This document shows, one piece after another, positions 15,804 through 24,797 of a DNA stretch of 29,755 bases. Source of the DNA: an uncultured Duganella sp. (GTDB lineage Bacteria > Pseudomonadota > Gammaproteobacteria > Burkholderiales > Burkholderiaceae); assembly GCA_946482335.1 (NCBI GenBank), contig CAMLRG010000054.1:1-29755 (forward strand). The letters are read 5' to 3'. Position numbers and translations under genes: made by a program. The notes under the pieces are model-generated. The model was not told the origin of the DNA. It did not search any database and saw only the letters and a list, made by a program, of their open reading frames with translations. The first letter of the stretch is position 1. Every line of letters starts with the position of its first letter.

Positions 15804-17807
15804 ATGTCAAAACGCATCTTCCTGCCCTTTTCCGTGCGCTGGCTGTTGCCAGTGGTGCTGGTCTTGCTGTTCCTGGCCATTGTATTCTGGCTGCCCTGGC
15901 AGGCGCGCCAGCTCGAGAGCACCGAGCGGCAGGAACAATTGATCGCCGACACGCTATGGGTCGAGCAATCGATCCGCTTCCAGCTCGGCCGCCATGAGGA
16001 AAGCTTGCGCGGTCTGGCCAACGAAATCGCCGGCGGCCACCTGTCGGCGGCCGAGGTGGAGCAGCGCATGGCCCGCATGCTGAAAAATGGCGCCGAACTG
16101 ACCGGGGTGATGCAGGTCGATCCCGCCGGACGCATCCTGGCCGCCAGCACACCGGTGCCGCCGGCACGCGCGCAACTGGGCCAGGCCTCGCTGGCGGCAC
16201 AAGACCGCGCGCGCCGTTCGCACGCGCCAATCTACGCCGAACCCGAACCGGCACCGGGCGCTGCCGACCCGGGCGCGCTGAAGATGGATTTGCACTTCCC
16301 CATCTACCGCGGCGAACAATGGCTGGGCAGCCTGGTGGCCACCTTCCAGCTCAGCGCCCTGCTCGATGAAATGGTGCCGTGGTGGTTCGCGCAGGATAAC
16401 CAGATCAGCCTGCTCGACCGCGACGACAAGGTGCTGGCCCGCCGCAGCTCGGCCGGCCCCGGCCACGGCGTGTATACCCACAAGCGCGCCCTCGACCTGC
16501 CCGGCGCCACCATCACCTTGATGACCGACAGCGTCAAGAGCGAACCGAAGCTGTTGCCCAACCTGCTGGTGGGTTCCGTCATCGCGCTGTCGCTGGCCCT
16601 GTTGTGGAGCCTGTTCGCGCTGTGGGGCCACATCTCGCGCCGCCTGGCGGCCGAGGGCGAGTTGCGGCAGCAGATGGCCTTCCGCACGGCGATGGAAAAC
16701 TCGCTGGTGACGGGCTTGCGCGCGCGCGACCTGGAGGGCCGCATCACCTACGTCAACCCGGCGTTTTGCCAGATGGTGGGTTACCCGGCGGAGGAATTGA
16801 TCGGCCGCTCGCCGCCCATGCCTTACTGGGCGCCCGACGTGATGGAGGAATACCAGCACCGCCTGGCCAGTGTGCTGGCCGGTTCCATCACGCCGGAGTT
16901 CGAAACCCTGTTCCAGCGTCCGGACGGCACCCGCATCCCGGTGCTGGTGTTCGAGGCGCCGCTGGTGGACAAGGAAGGACGCCACACCGGCTATATGGGT
17001 TCCATCCTCGACATCTCCGACCGCAAGCGCATGGAGGAATTGAACCGCCAGCACCAGGAAAAGCTGCAGGCAAGCGCGCGCCTCGCCACCATGGGCGAAA
17101 TCGCTTCCATGCTGGCGCATGAGCTGAACCAGCCGCTGGCCGCGATCTCGAGCTATACCACGGGCGCCCTCAACGTGCTGGCGCGCGGCGGCGACAGCGC
17201 CACCCTGAAGCCGGCGCTGGAACAGGCCGGGGCGCAGGCGCAGCGCGCCGGCCAGATCATCCGCAGCGTGCACGAATTCGTGAAGAACCGCGAGTCGGAA
17301 CGGCAGGACGTGGCCCTGCAGGCCATGCTCGACAGCATCATGGCCCTGATCGAACTGCAGGCGCGCCAGCACCATGTGTCGCTGCAGGTCGAGATCCCGC
17401 AGTCGCTGCCGCTGGTGCGCGCCGACCGCATGCTGATCGAGCAAGTGCTGCTCAACCTGACCCGCAACGGCATCGAAGCGATGGCCGATGCGCAGCCGCT
17501 CAAGCGCGTGCTGCGCGTGGTGGCCCACGCCGATCCGCTGGCGAAGATGGTGGTGGTGCAGGTGATCGACAACGGCCACGGCATCCCGCAGGAAGTGGCC
17601 GAGCGCCTGTTTTCGCCCTTCTTCTCGACCAAGGCGGAGGGCATGGGCATGGGCCTCAACATTTGCCGCACGGCGATCGAGTTCCATGGCGGCACATTGA
17701 CGCACCGCGATAACCCGCAAGGCGGTACCATATTCACATTTACGCTGCCCGTGGCGGGCGGATCGCAACCAGATTCGGGAGACAGTTCAGATGCTACATA
17801 TCGTTGA
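15804..17807 (+). CDS. dctS: C4-dicarboxylate sensor histidine kinase DctS
   Basis: This 667-residue inner-membrane kinase has TM1 (about 11-32), a periplasmic sensing domain (about 33-250), TM2 (about 253-275), a cytoplasmic PAS domain (about 292-408) and HisKA-HATPase. The phosphorylated His439 lies in the DctS/DctB-style MGEIASMLAHELNQPLAAISSY; N box NLTRNGIEAM, G1 VIDNGHGI and G2 EGMGMGLNI are intact. The PAS and partnership with a FixJ-type regulator fit DctS better than DctB. The ATG at 15804 is preferred to an upstream GTG (15756), which falls inside the palindromic regulatory region. Its ribosome site is poor. The last 17 bp overlap dctR, indicating translational coupling. Confidence 0.88.
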   Translation: MSKRIFLPFSVRWLLPVVLVLLFLAIVFWLPWQARQLESTERQEQLIADTLWVEQSIRFQLGRHEESLRGLANEIAGGHLSAAEVEQRMARMLKNGAELTGVMQVDPAGRILAASTPVPPARAQLGQASLAAQDRARRSHAPIYAEPEPAPGAADPGALKMDLHFPIYRGEQWLGSLVATFQLSALLDEMVPWWFAQDNQISLLDRDDKVLARRSSAGPGHGVYTHKRALDLPGATITLMTDSVKSEPKLLPNLLVGSVIALSLALLWSLFALWGHISRRLAAEGELRQQMAFRTAMENSLVTGLRARDLEGRITYVNPAFCQMVGYPAEELIGRSPPMPYWAPDVMEEYQHRLASVLAGSITPEFETLFQRPDGTRIPVLVFEAPLVDKEGRHTGYMGSILDISDRKRMEELNRQHQEKLQASARLATMGEIASMLAHELNQPLAAISSYTTGALNVLARGGDSATLKPALEQAGAQAQRAGQIIRSVHEFVKNRESERQDVALQAMLDSIMALIELQARQHHVSLQVEIPQSLPLVRADRMLIEQVLLNLTRNGIEAMADAQPLKRVLRVVAHADPLAKMVVVQVIDNGHGIPQEVAERLFSPFFSTKAEGMGMGLNICRTAIEFHGGTLTHRDNPQGGTIFTFTLPVAGGSQPDSGDSSDATYR

Positions 17808-18378
17808 CGATGAAGCCGTGGTGCGCGACGCCCTGTCCTGGCTGGCGTCCTCGCGCGGCATCGCCGCCACGGCGTATGACAGCGCGGCAGCCTTCCTGGC
17901 CTTCGCCCAGGGCGGCGCCTTCGACCCGGAAGGCGATTGCGTGCTGCTCGACGTGCGCATGCCCGAGACCAGCGGCATCGCCGTGTTCGACCAGCTGGCC
18001 GCGCGCGGCCTGACGGCACGCCTGCCCGTGATCTTCCTGACCGGCCACGGCGACGTGCCGATGGCGGTCGACACGCTCAAGCGCGGCGCCTTCGACTTCT
18101 TCGAAAAACCCTTCAACGACAACCAGCTGATGGACCGCGTGCAGGAAGGCCTGGCGGCGTCGCGCCTGGCCAGCGGCAGGGCGGCCGTACAGGCGCGCCT
18201 GGCCACCCTGTCCTCGCGCGAACGCGAAGTGCTGGACCTGATCCTGGCCGGCAAAATGAACAAGGTGGTGGCCGACGAGCTGGGCATATCGATGCGCACG
18301 GTGGAAGTGCACCGCGCCCATATCTTCGACAAGATGCAGGTCAAGACCGCCGTCGAACTGGCGGGGCTGCTGAAGTAA
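17791..18378 (+). CDS. dctR: FixJ/DctR-type response regulator
   Basis: This 195-residue regulator has a receiver domain (about 1-120) with phosphoacceptor Asp54 (VLLDVRMP), switch Thr84 (FLTGHG) and Lys106 (FEKPF). A C-terminal LuxR-type helix-turn-helix (about 138-195) contains LSSREREVLDLILAGKMNKV and GISMRTVEVHRAHIFDKM. A GGGAGA ribosome site lies 8 bp before the ATG, inside the end of dctS. It should be phosphorylated by DctS and activate dicarboxylate uptake genes, probably including the divergent dctP. Lack of an AAA+ domain separates it from the sigma-54 dependent DctD. Confidence 0.9.
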   Translation: MLHIVDDEAVVRDALSWLASSRGIAATAYDSAAAFLAFAQGGAFDPEGDCVLLDVRMPETSGIAVFDQLAARGLTARLPVIFLTGHGDVPMAVDTLKRGAFDFFEKPFNDNQLMDRVQEGLAASRLASGRAAVQARLATLSSREREVLDLILAGKMNKVVADELGISMRTVEVHRAHIFDKMQVKTAVELAGLLK

Positions 18379-18402
18379 GGGCTGCCGCCGGCCTGGCGCC
18401 GC

Positions 18403-19827
18403 TCACACCGCCAGCACGGCCTGGTTGCGTCCCCCCTGCTTGGCGCGGTACAGCGCCTGGTCGGCGCGCCGCACCCAGTGTTCATAGCTGACCTCGTGCT
18501 CGTCGCTGACCGCGATGCCGATACTGATGCGACAGCGGAAGCTGTGCCCCTCGTGGCAGATATCGCAGGACGCGACCCGCTCGCGCAAGCGTTCGGCGAA
18601 CACGAAGGCGCCTTCGCGCCCGGTTTCCGGCAGCACGATCAGGAATTCCTCGCCGCCATAGCGCGCCGCCGCATCCACTTCGCGCATGGCCGAGCGGATG
18701 CAGGCTGCGAGCATGCGCAAGGCGGCGTCGCCGCCGGGGTGGCCGTAGCTGTCGTTGACTTGCTTGAAGTGGTCGATGTCGAGCATCACCAGGGCCGCCG
18801 CGTGCCCGGTACGGCGGGCGCGGTGCCATTCCGCGTCGAGCTGGCGGTCGGCCGCGCGCCGGTTCAGCAGCCCGGTCAGGGCATCGGTGGTGGCCAGGCG
18901 TTCCAGGTCGGCATTCATGCGCTGCAGCTCGCCGAGCAGCCGGTCGGTGGAATCCTGCCAGTGCGAGAACAGCTGGTAGCCGAAAAAGGCGATAAACACC
19001 AGGATGGCGGAAAACACCCAGTAGAAAATCCACACGGTCTGGCGGAACACCTGCTGCACGCCGGCGCTCTCCGCCTCGGCCAGGCGGATGGTCAGGAAGC
19101 CGTAGATCATGACGCCGCCCGCCACCACGGCCAGCATGCGCAGCACGGAGCGGCGCGAACCGCCCCGGCGCTTGCGCATCAGCGCTGCGCGCCGCTCCTG
19201 CCAGCGCGCCACGCCGGGCCACACCAGGGCCATGCCGGCCCCGCCAAGCAGTACGCTCTGCAGGAATGCTCCCAGCCACCAGCCCTGCCAGATCGGCAAA
19301 TGCGCTTCCGGCGCCAGGTGGTTCGTATACGTCCAGATCAGGGCCCCGGCGGAGCTGAAAATGCTGGCCACGAAACTGAGCTGGATGAAAAACAGCAGCG
19401 ATGTCAGGCTGCGCAGGTCGCGCCGTATGGCCATCGCGCGGTAGCCGGTCACCATGACGCTGAAACCCAGCGGATTGGCAAAGGCAAACAGCCAGGCCCA
19501 CGACAAGGGCATGCCCGCATACAGCGCCAGCACCAAGGTCGAGCAATACGCCGGAACCGCCCCCCACCACCAGCCAAGCGTCAGTGCCAGCATCAGGCAG
19601 ATGGGCAGCGGCGGGTAAATGGTGACGTAGGCGGTGACGCCGCCCATGCCGACCGGCAGGCCGGACCAGCCGCATTTGACGGTGGCCACGCCCAGCGTCA
19701 CGCAGAGCAGCAGCAACAGCAGCCAGCCGCCGAAAATGAGGCGCTTTTCCGCCGTGCTGCCATGGCGCCACAGGTGCAAGGGCGACAACTCGCGATAACT
19801 CTGTTCTGCTTCCGCAATCGGGGACAA
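18403..19827 (-). CDS. Membrane-anchored diguanylate cyclase (MASE1-like sensor + GGDEF)
   Basis: This 474-residue protein is predicted to make cyclic di-GMP at the inner membrane. The first 290 residues contain about eight hydrophobic segments and resemble the MASE1 integral sensor domain. A short helix leads to GGDEF at about 312-470. The active loop is GGEEF (391-395), with the RxxD inhibitory motif (REVD, 382-385) five residues upstream; FKQVNDSYGH is intact. The start is probably the TTG at 19827, since no ATG or GTG lies in frame before the first membrane segment. A CATAAT box about 30 bp upstream may be its -10. It follows queG by 83 bp on the same strand and converges on dctR with a 24-bp gap. 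Confidence 0.88.
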   Translation of the reverse strand: MSPIAEAEQSYRELSPLHLWRHGSTAEKRLIFGGWLLLLLLCVTLGVATVKCGWSGLPVGMGGVTAYVTIYPPLPICLMLALTLGWWWGAVPAYCSTLVLALYAGMPLSWAWLFAFANPLGFSVMVTGYRAMAIRRDLRSLTSLLFFIQLSFVASIFSSAGALIWTYTNHLAPEAHLPIWQGWWLGAFLQSVLLGGAGMALVWPGVARWQERRAALMRKRRGGSRRSVLRMLAVVAGGVMIYGFLTIRLAEAESAGVQQVFRQTVWIFYWVFSAILVFIAFFGYQLFSHWQDSTDRLLGELQRMNADLERLATTDALTGLLNRRAADRQLDAEWHRARRTGHAAALVMLDIDHFKQVNDSYGHPGGDAALRMLAACIRSAMREVDAAARYGGEEFLIVLPETGREGAFVFAERLRERVASCDICHEGHSFRCRISIGIAVSDEHEVSYEHWVRRADQALYRAKQGGRNQAVLAV

Positions 19828-19910
19828 TTCTTCGCTCGGGACTTTGACCAGGACAACCCATTATGCCCTACTGCCGGGCGGCCGGGCCAGCGGGCCGGGC
19901 GGGCGCGCCG

Positions 19911-20999
19911 CTATTGGTGCTGGCGCAGCGCCCAGGCGACGTGTTCGCGCACCAGCGCGGACGGGTGCCCGCTGCGCGCCTGCAACGCGGCGACGATGGC
20001 GGGCTCGCCTTTGGCGCCCAGGCGCGCGGCATTGCCCAGGCCCACCGCGAGGTTGCGCAGCCAGCGTTCGTGGCCGATGCGGCGGATCGGGCTGCCTTCC
20101 AGGCGGCGGTTGAATTGCTCTTCCGTCCAGGCGAACAGCTCGATCATGCCCGCGCTGCCCAGGGCATGGCGCTCGTCGAAATCGGGCAGCGTGGCGCGCT
20201 GGGCGAACTTGTTCCAGGGGCAGACGGTCTGGCAGTCGTCGCAGCCGTAGACGCGGTTGCCCAGCAGGGGCCGCAAGTCTTCCGGGATAGCGCCCTTCAG
20301 CTCGATGGTCAGGTAGGAAATGCAGCGGCGCGCATCGAGCCGGCCCGGCCCCAGGATCGCCTGCGTCGGACAGACGTCGATGCAGGCCGTGCACTGGCCG
20401 CAATGCGCGCCGGTCGGCGCATCCACCGGCAGCGGCAAGTCGACCAGGATTTCGCCCATGAAGAACAGCGAGCCGGCACTGCGGTTGATCAGCAGGGTGT
20501 GTTTGCCGCGCCAGCCCAGGCCCGACTTCTCGGCCAGCGGCAATTCCATCACCGGCGCCGAATCGGTGAAGACGCGGTAGCCGAATTCGCCGACCGCGGC
20601 GCTGACCTTGTCGGCCAATTGCTGCAGCCGGGCGCGCAGCACCTTGTGGTAATCGCGTCCGCGCGCATAGACCGATATCACGGCCTGGGTCGGGTCGGAC
20701 AGGCGCGCCGTTTCGCGCTCGCGCCAATGCTCGTCGGCCGCACCGGGCAGGTAATTCATGCGCGCCGTGATCACGCGCACCGTGCCGGGCACCAGTTCCG
20801 CCGGGCGCGCGCGTTTCATGCCATGGCTTGCCATATAGTCCATATCGCCGTGCATGCCCGCGTCCAGCCAGGCTTGCAGCCCCGCTTCGGCGGCCGACAG
20901 GTCGATATCGGCGATGCGCACTTCCGCAAAGCCAAGCTCCAGCCCCCACGCCTTGATGCGGCTGGCTAATTCGTCTAAATTGGCTTGGGACAGGGACAC
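19911..20999 (-). CDS. queG: Epoxyqueuosine reductase QueG
   Basis: QueG performs the last step of queuosine synthesis, reducing epoxyqueuosine in tRNA using cobalamin and two 4Fe-4S clusters. The 362-residue protein has the catalytic Asp in FTDSAPV (Asp146), the AEKSGLGWRGKH cobalamin-side segment, and cluster cysteines at 200/203/206/210 (CGQCTACIDVCP) and 226/253/256/260 (CDDCQTVCPWN), followed by a HEAT-like C-terminus. The GTG at 20999 is chosen because AAGG precedes it and the resulting MSLSQANLDELASRIKAWG aligns with E. coli QueG from memory. An ATG at 21032 would add 11 residues but lacks a ribosome site. It is divergent from tsaE across 41 bp. Confidence 0.93.
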   Translation of the reverse strand: MSLSQANLDELASRIKAWGLELGFAEVRIADIDLSAAEAGLQAWLDAGMHGDMDYMASHGMKRARPAELVPGTVRVITARMNYLPGAADEHWRERETARLSDPTQAVISVYARGRDYHKVLRARLQQLADKVSAAVGEFGYRVFTDSAPVMELPLAEKSGLGWRGKHTLLINRSAGSLFFMGEILVDLPLPVDAPTGAHCGQCTACIDVCPTQAILGPGRLDARRCISYLTIELKGAIPEDLRPLLGNRVYGCDDCQTVCPWNKFAQRATLPDFDERHALGSAGMIELFAWTEEQFNRRLEGSPIRRIGHERWLRNLAVGLGNAARLGAKGEPAIVAALQARSGHPSALVREHVAWALRQHQ

Positions 21000-21040
21000 G
21001 GCCTTACAATGCGGGGAAATCCAAACCATCATTTTATTCG

Positions 21041-21526
21041 ATGCAGCACTTTAAATCCCACCTCCACGACGAAGCCGGCACCGCGGCCCTGGGCGCGGCA
21101 CTGTCGCGCGCCCTGCTGCCGGGCATGGCGATCTACCTGCACGGCGACCTTGGCGCCGGCAAGACCGCGCTGACGCGCGCGCTGCTGCATGCGGCGGGCC
21201 ATGTGGGGCCGGTGAAGAGCCCGACCTATACCTTGTCGGAGCCGTACCGGGTGCGGGTCGATGGCAAACTTGCCAACGTCGTGCATTTCGACCTGTACCG
21301 CATGGGCAGTCCGGAAGAATTCCTCGACGCCGGTTTCCGCGAAGACTTCAACGGCGACAACGTATGCATCGTCGAATGGCCGGAGAAGGCCGACGGCGTG
21401 TTGCCGCCGCCGGACCTGCATGTTTACCTCTCTGTGGCCGGGTCGGGACGTGATGTAGAATTGCAGCCGTCTTCCACGCTTGGTTCGTCATGCCTGCAAC
21501 GCCTCCAATTCGCCCCAAACCTGTAA
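21041..21526 (+). CDS. tsaE: tRNA threonylcarbamoyladenosine synthesis ATPase TsaE
   Basis: TsaE is the P-loop ATPase that works with TsaB and TsaD to make t6A37 on ANN-reading tRNAs. The 161-residue protein shows Walker A GDLGAGKT (35-42), SPTYTLSEPY (60-69), HFDLYR (82-87) and VEWPEKA (111-117), all typical. Length is normal. It is divergent from queG across 41 bp, and its last 37 bp overlap the start of amiC in another frame, so amiC translation is probably coupled. The tsaE-amidase pairing is widely conserved in proteobacteria. Confidence 0.95.
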   Translation: MQHFKSHLHDEAGTAALGAALSRALLPGMAIYLHGDLGAGKTALTRALLHAAGHVGPVKSPTYTLSEPYRVRVDGKLANVVHFDLYRMGSPEEFLDAGFREDFNGDNVCIVEWPEKADGVLPPPDLHVYLSVAGSGRDVELQPSSTLGSSCLQRLQFAPNL

Positions 21527-22992
21527 GCCGGCGCACGGTGCTCAAGGCCGGCGGCACGCTGCTGCTGTCCGTGCTGGCACCGGTGAGCGCGCAAGCGGCG
21601 CAGATCCTGGCGGTGCGCGTCTGGCCGGCGGAGGATTACACCCGCGTCACGCTGGAAAACGACAGCGACCTCAAGGTCAAGCACTTCCTGGTTCCCGATC
21701 CGGACCGGCTGGTGGTCGACATCGAAGGCCTGGTCCTGAACCCGACGCTGAAAAGCCTGGTCGCCAAGATCGAATCCAACGACCCGTACATCAGGGAAGT
21801 GCGCGTCGGCCAGAACCGCCCGAACGTGGTGCGGCTGGTGTTCGACCTGAAGGAAAAGATCACGCCGCAAGTGTTCACGCTGGAACCGGTGGGGACCTAC
21901 AAGCATCGCCTGATCTTCGACCTCTATCCGGTCAAGCCGGTCGACCCGATCGCCGCCCTGATCGAAAAGGGCGAGTGGTCGCAGGACGACAAACCGTCCG
22001 GCGCCGCCGGCAGCGCGCCGCCGGCCACCGCCACGCCGCCCGCTTCGGCCGCCGCAGCCGCGCGCCAGCCCGCGCTGGCCGGTCCGGCGGCCCCGGCCGG
22101 CGACGGCGCGGCGCCGAGTCAAGCCGCCTCGCCGACCCTGCCGGGCCAGCCCGGCGCCGCCGGCGGCACCACCGCGCCGGCGCAAGCGCCCGCCATGGCC
22201 GGCCAGTCCGACAAGCCCGCCACTGCCGAGCCGGACCCCGCGCCTGCGCACCGCCGCCCCAAGCACGGGGCGGACAGGATGGTGCGCATGCTCACCATCG
22301 CCCTCGACCCGGGCCATGGCGGCGAAGACCCCGGCGCCCTGGGCGCGCGTGGCAGCCGCGAAAAAGACATCGTGCTGGCAATTGCCAAGCGCCTCAAGGA
22401 CAAGATCGAAGACCACCCGAATATGCGCGTCATGCTCACGCGCGACGGCGACTACTTCGTCCCGCTCGGCAAGCGCGTGGAAAAGGCCCGCAAGGTCGAC
22501 GCCGACCTGTTCGTTTCCATCCATGCCGATGCTTTCGTCAAGCCCAGCGCACGCGGCTCCTCGGTATTCGTGCTGTCGGAAAAAGGCGCGACCTCGTCCG
22601 CCGCGCGCTGGCTGGCCGATAAGGAAAACCAGGCCGACCTGATCGGCGGCGCCAACTCCAGGGGCCACGACCCGCAGCTGGCCAGCGTCCTGTTCGACCT
22701 GTCCACCACCGCGCAAATCAACGACAGCATGAAGGTCGGCAAAGCGGTGCTGGGCGAGATCGGCGGCATCAACAAGCTGCACAAAGGCTCGGTCGAGCAG
22801 GCCGGCTTCGCCGTGCTGAAGGCGCCCGACATCCCATCCATCCTGATCGAGACCGCCTTCATCTCCAACCCGGAAGAGGAAGCGCGCCTGCTCGATGACG
22901 CCTACCAGGACAAGATCGCCGATGCCATCGTCAAAGGCATCCGCCGCTACTTTGCCAAGAACCCGCCGCTCGCCAAGAACCGGCTGACATAA
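21490..22992 (+). CDS. amiC: N-acetylmuramoyl-L-alanine amidase (AmiC type)
   Basis: This periplasmic zinc amidase splits septal peptidoglycan during cell separation. The 500-residue protein starts with a twin-arginine signal (SRRTVLKAGG, Arg14-Arg15, hydrophobic core, then AQA), so export by Tat is expected, as for E. coli AmiC. An AMIN targeting domain spans about 40-150. A long Ala/Pro/Gly-rich linker (about 165-255) leads to the Amidase_3 domain. There the zinc ligands His276 (DPGHGG), Glu291 (REKDI) and His345 (SIHADAF) and catalytic Glu454 (LIETAFISN) are present. The ATG at 21490 lies within tsaE and has a weak ribosome site, consistent with coupling. Confidence 0.94.
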   Translation: MPATPPIRPKPVSRRTVLKAGGTLLLSVLAPVSAQAAQILAVRVWPAEDYTRVTLENDSDLKVKHFLVPDPDRLVVDIEGLVLNPTLKSLVAKIESNDPYIREVRVGQNRPNVVRLVFDLKEKITPQVFTLEPVGTYKHRLIFDLYPVKPVDPIAALIEKGEWSQDDKPSGAAGSAPPATATPPASAAAAARQPALAGPAAPAGDGAAPSQAASPTLPGQPGAAGGTTAPAQAPAMAGQSDKPATAEPDPAPAHRRPKHGADRMVRMLTIALDPGHGGEDPGALGARGSREKDIVLAIAKRLKDKIEDHPNMRVMLTRDGDYFVPLGKRVEKARKVDADLFVSIHADAFVKPSARGSSVFVLSEKGATSSAARWLADKENQADLIGGANSRGHDPQLASVLFDLSTTAQINDSMKVGKAVLGEIGGINKLHKGSVEQAGFAVLKAPDIPSILIETAFISNPEEEARLLDDAYQDKIADAIVKGIRRYFAKNPPLAKNRLT

Positions 22993-23008
22993 GGAACAAG
23001 GATCGCCC

Positions 23009-23749
23009 ATGAACGAAGTCCGCATCTCGACCCCGGAAGGCGCCGCGGCCACCATTTCCCTGTTCGGTGCGCATTTGATGTCGTGGAAGACCGCGGACGG
23101 CAAGGAGCGCCTGTTCCTGAGCCGGCGTTCCGCGCTCGACGGCAGCGCGGCCATCCGTGGCGGCGTGCCGGTGATCTTCCCCCAGTTCGCCACGCGCGGC
23201 GACGGCTTGCGCCACGGCTTTGCCCGCACGTCGACCTGGCGCATCGCCGAACAAGCCAACGATTGGGCCGAGTTCGCGCTGGCGCAAACCGACCTGCCGC
23301 GCAACCACTTCCACTCCTGGCCGCGCGCCTTCGAACTGCGCCTGCGCTTCACCCTGCGCGGCGATGCGCTGGAGATGCGCTACACCGTGCGCAACACCGG
23401 CCAGCAGGACTTCAGCTGGGCCGGCGCCCTGCATACGTATTTCGCCCTGGCCCAATTCGAAGGGGCCACGCTGGATGGCATGCCCTTCACCGGCGCGCTG
23501 GACGACATCCGCCCGGCCACGCCGCAGCTGCAGCTGGACACCGGCAACGGCACGCTGCTGCTGGAGCAGCAGGGCTTCACGGAATGGGTGGTGTGGAATC
23601 CGGGCGCGGAAGGGGCCGCCGCCACCGCCGACATGGATGACGGCGATTACCGCCGTTTCGTCTGCGTGGAACCGGCCCGCGTGGACAAGCAGGTGCTGCA
23701 GGCCGGCGCCGAATGGAGCGGCCTGCACACCATCAGTTTGATTCCTTGA
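23009..23749 (+). CDS. D-hexose-6-phosphate mutarotase (YeaD family)
   Basis: This 246-residue cytoplasmic aldose-1-epimerase-fold enzyme is expected to interconvert alpha and beta anomers of hexose 6-phosphates such as glucose 6-phosphate. Family features visible are RGGVPVIFPQF near residue 50, RHGFARTSTW near 70, the catalytic His in ALHTYF and Glu in FVCVEPA, and VVWNPG before it. An AAGGA ribosome site precedes the ATG 16 bp after amiC, so it may be read from the same message. Its 3' end overlaps the convergent carbonic anhydrase gene by 17 bp. Confidence 0.9.
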   Translation: MNEVRISTPEGAAATISLFGAHLMSWKTADGKERLFLSRRSALDGSAAIRGGVPVIFPQFATRGDGLRHGFARTSTWRIAEQANDWAEFALAQTDLPRNHFHSWPRAFELRLRFTLRGDALEMRYTVRNTGQQDFSWAGALHTYFALAQFEGATLDGMPFTGALDDIRPATPQLQLDTGNGTLLLEQQGFTEWVVWNPGAEGAAATADMDDGDYRRFVCVEPARVDKQVLQAGAEWSGLHTISLIP

Positions 23750-24797
23750 TCATGCGGCCGGAGCTGGCCTGGACCGGACGTGCGTTGAACGGATACAGGC
23801 GGCTGAACAAGGCCATTTGCGCGGGCGACGCCTGCACCGGTTCCTTCATCACCAGCCACAGTACGCCCTCGGTGCAAGGCGGCGTGGTCAGGGAGCCCAT
23901 GAAGGTGTAATAGTCGCGGCGCTGCGGCAGCAAGTCGTTCGGGTCCAGCACCACCGATGGCGTGGCCGTGTCGCCCTTTTCCAGCGGCAGGTTGTTCCAT
24001 ACGGTCTGGATGGTCGGCTGCGGCTTGCCGCGTTCCAGCAGCAGCGCCAGCACGGCCAGTCTGCCTTCCACGTCCTTGTGCACCAGGTGCACCACCATCT
24101 CGAAGCCCTTGCCGTTGACGCGCTCTTCCGCCGGACGGTGGAAATGGAATTGCTGCAGTTCGTAGGTGCGGCCGGCCACGCTCAGGTAATTGCCCGGGCC
24201 GACGGCCACTTGCACGGTGTGGCCGTTATCGGTCACGCTGAAGCCGGAAGGACGATAGTCGAACGCAATCTGTTCCAGGTCGACCTTCATGCCGTCGCGG
24301 ATATCGATCGGCGACTGGCGGGTGCCGGTCGAGCATTTCGCCCAGTCGGAATTGATCTTGTGCCAATGGGCGGGGCCGGACTCGCCTTCATAGGACCAGT
24401 GCGTGCCGTAGACGCGCGGCGGCGGGGCCTTGGCCGCGGCCACCGCCGCGGCAGCCTTGGCGGCCTTCTGCTTGCGCGCCTTCTCTGCGGCGGCAATGCG
24501 CGCCGCCTGGTTGGCGCGCATCTCGGCCAGGCGCTGGGCGATCTTTTCCGACAGCTCGGCTTCCGCGCGCGCTTCTTCATCGCGCTGGGCAGCGGCGGAC
24601 TTGCGCTGCGGCGGGACGTACTTGGGCTTGTCCGCCGGCTTGGCCGCCTGCCCCATGGCGGCTTTGTCCGCCGCGGCGGCAGCCGCCAGGTTGGGGCGGA
24701 TATTCGGCACGCCTTGGGACGGGGCGGCGGCAGGATCGGCGGCGCCCGCTGTCCCGATGACAAGACAACAGGCAGACAAGGCGATCAGGTTACGCAT
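23733..24797 (-). CDS. Alpha-carbonic anhydrase with charged N-terminal extension
   Basis: This 354-residue exported enzyme hydrates CO2 to bicarbonate in the periplasm. After a signal peptide (cleavage near GTAGAA, residue 20) come about 110 residues rich in Ala, Lys, Glu and Arg, with a probable coiled coil at about 66-122. The alpha-CA domain fills about 130-350. Zinc ligands are His218 and His220 (QFHFH) and His237 (VVHLVH). The threonine gate is SLTTPP (Thr305), and Cys155 and Cys308 can form the usual bacterial disulfide. The extension is absent from typical secreted bacterial alpha-CAs of about 225 residues. It follows the DedA gene by 73 bp. The ribosome site is weak and lies in a possible hairpin. 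Confidence 0.93.
   Translation of the reverse strand: MRNLIALSACCLVIGTAGAADPAAAPSQGVPNIRPNLAAAAAADKAAMGQAAKPADKPKYVPPQRKSAAAQRDEEARAEAELSEKIAQRLAEMRANQAARIAAAEKARKQKAAKAAAAVAAAKAPPPRVYGTHWSYEGESGPAHWHKINSDWAKCSTGTRQSPIDIRDGMKVDLEQIAFDYRPSGFSVTDNGHTVQVAVGPGNYLSVAGRTYELQQFHFHRPAEERVNGKGFEMVVHLVHKDVEGRLAVLALLLERGKPQPTIQTVWNNLPLEKGDTATPSVVLDPNDLLPQRRDYYTFMGSLTTPPCTEGVLWLVMKEPVQASPAQMALFSRLYPFNARPVQASSGRMIKESN

Noticed and set aside
15954..17768. 604-codon minus-strand frame opposite dctS
   Set aside because: Opposes a complete histidine kinase with all motifs; composition is that of a shadow.
19828..19861. ATG at 19861 as start of the membrane cyclase
   Set aside because: It is not in the same frame as the sensor domain; the TTG at 19827 is the first in-frame start.
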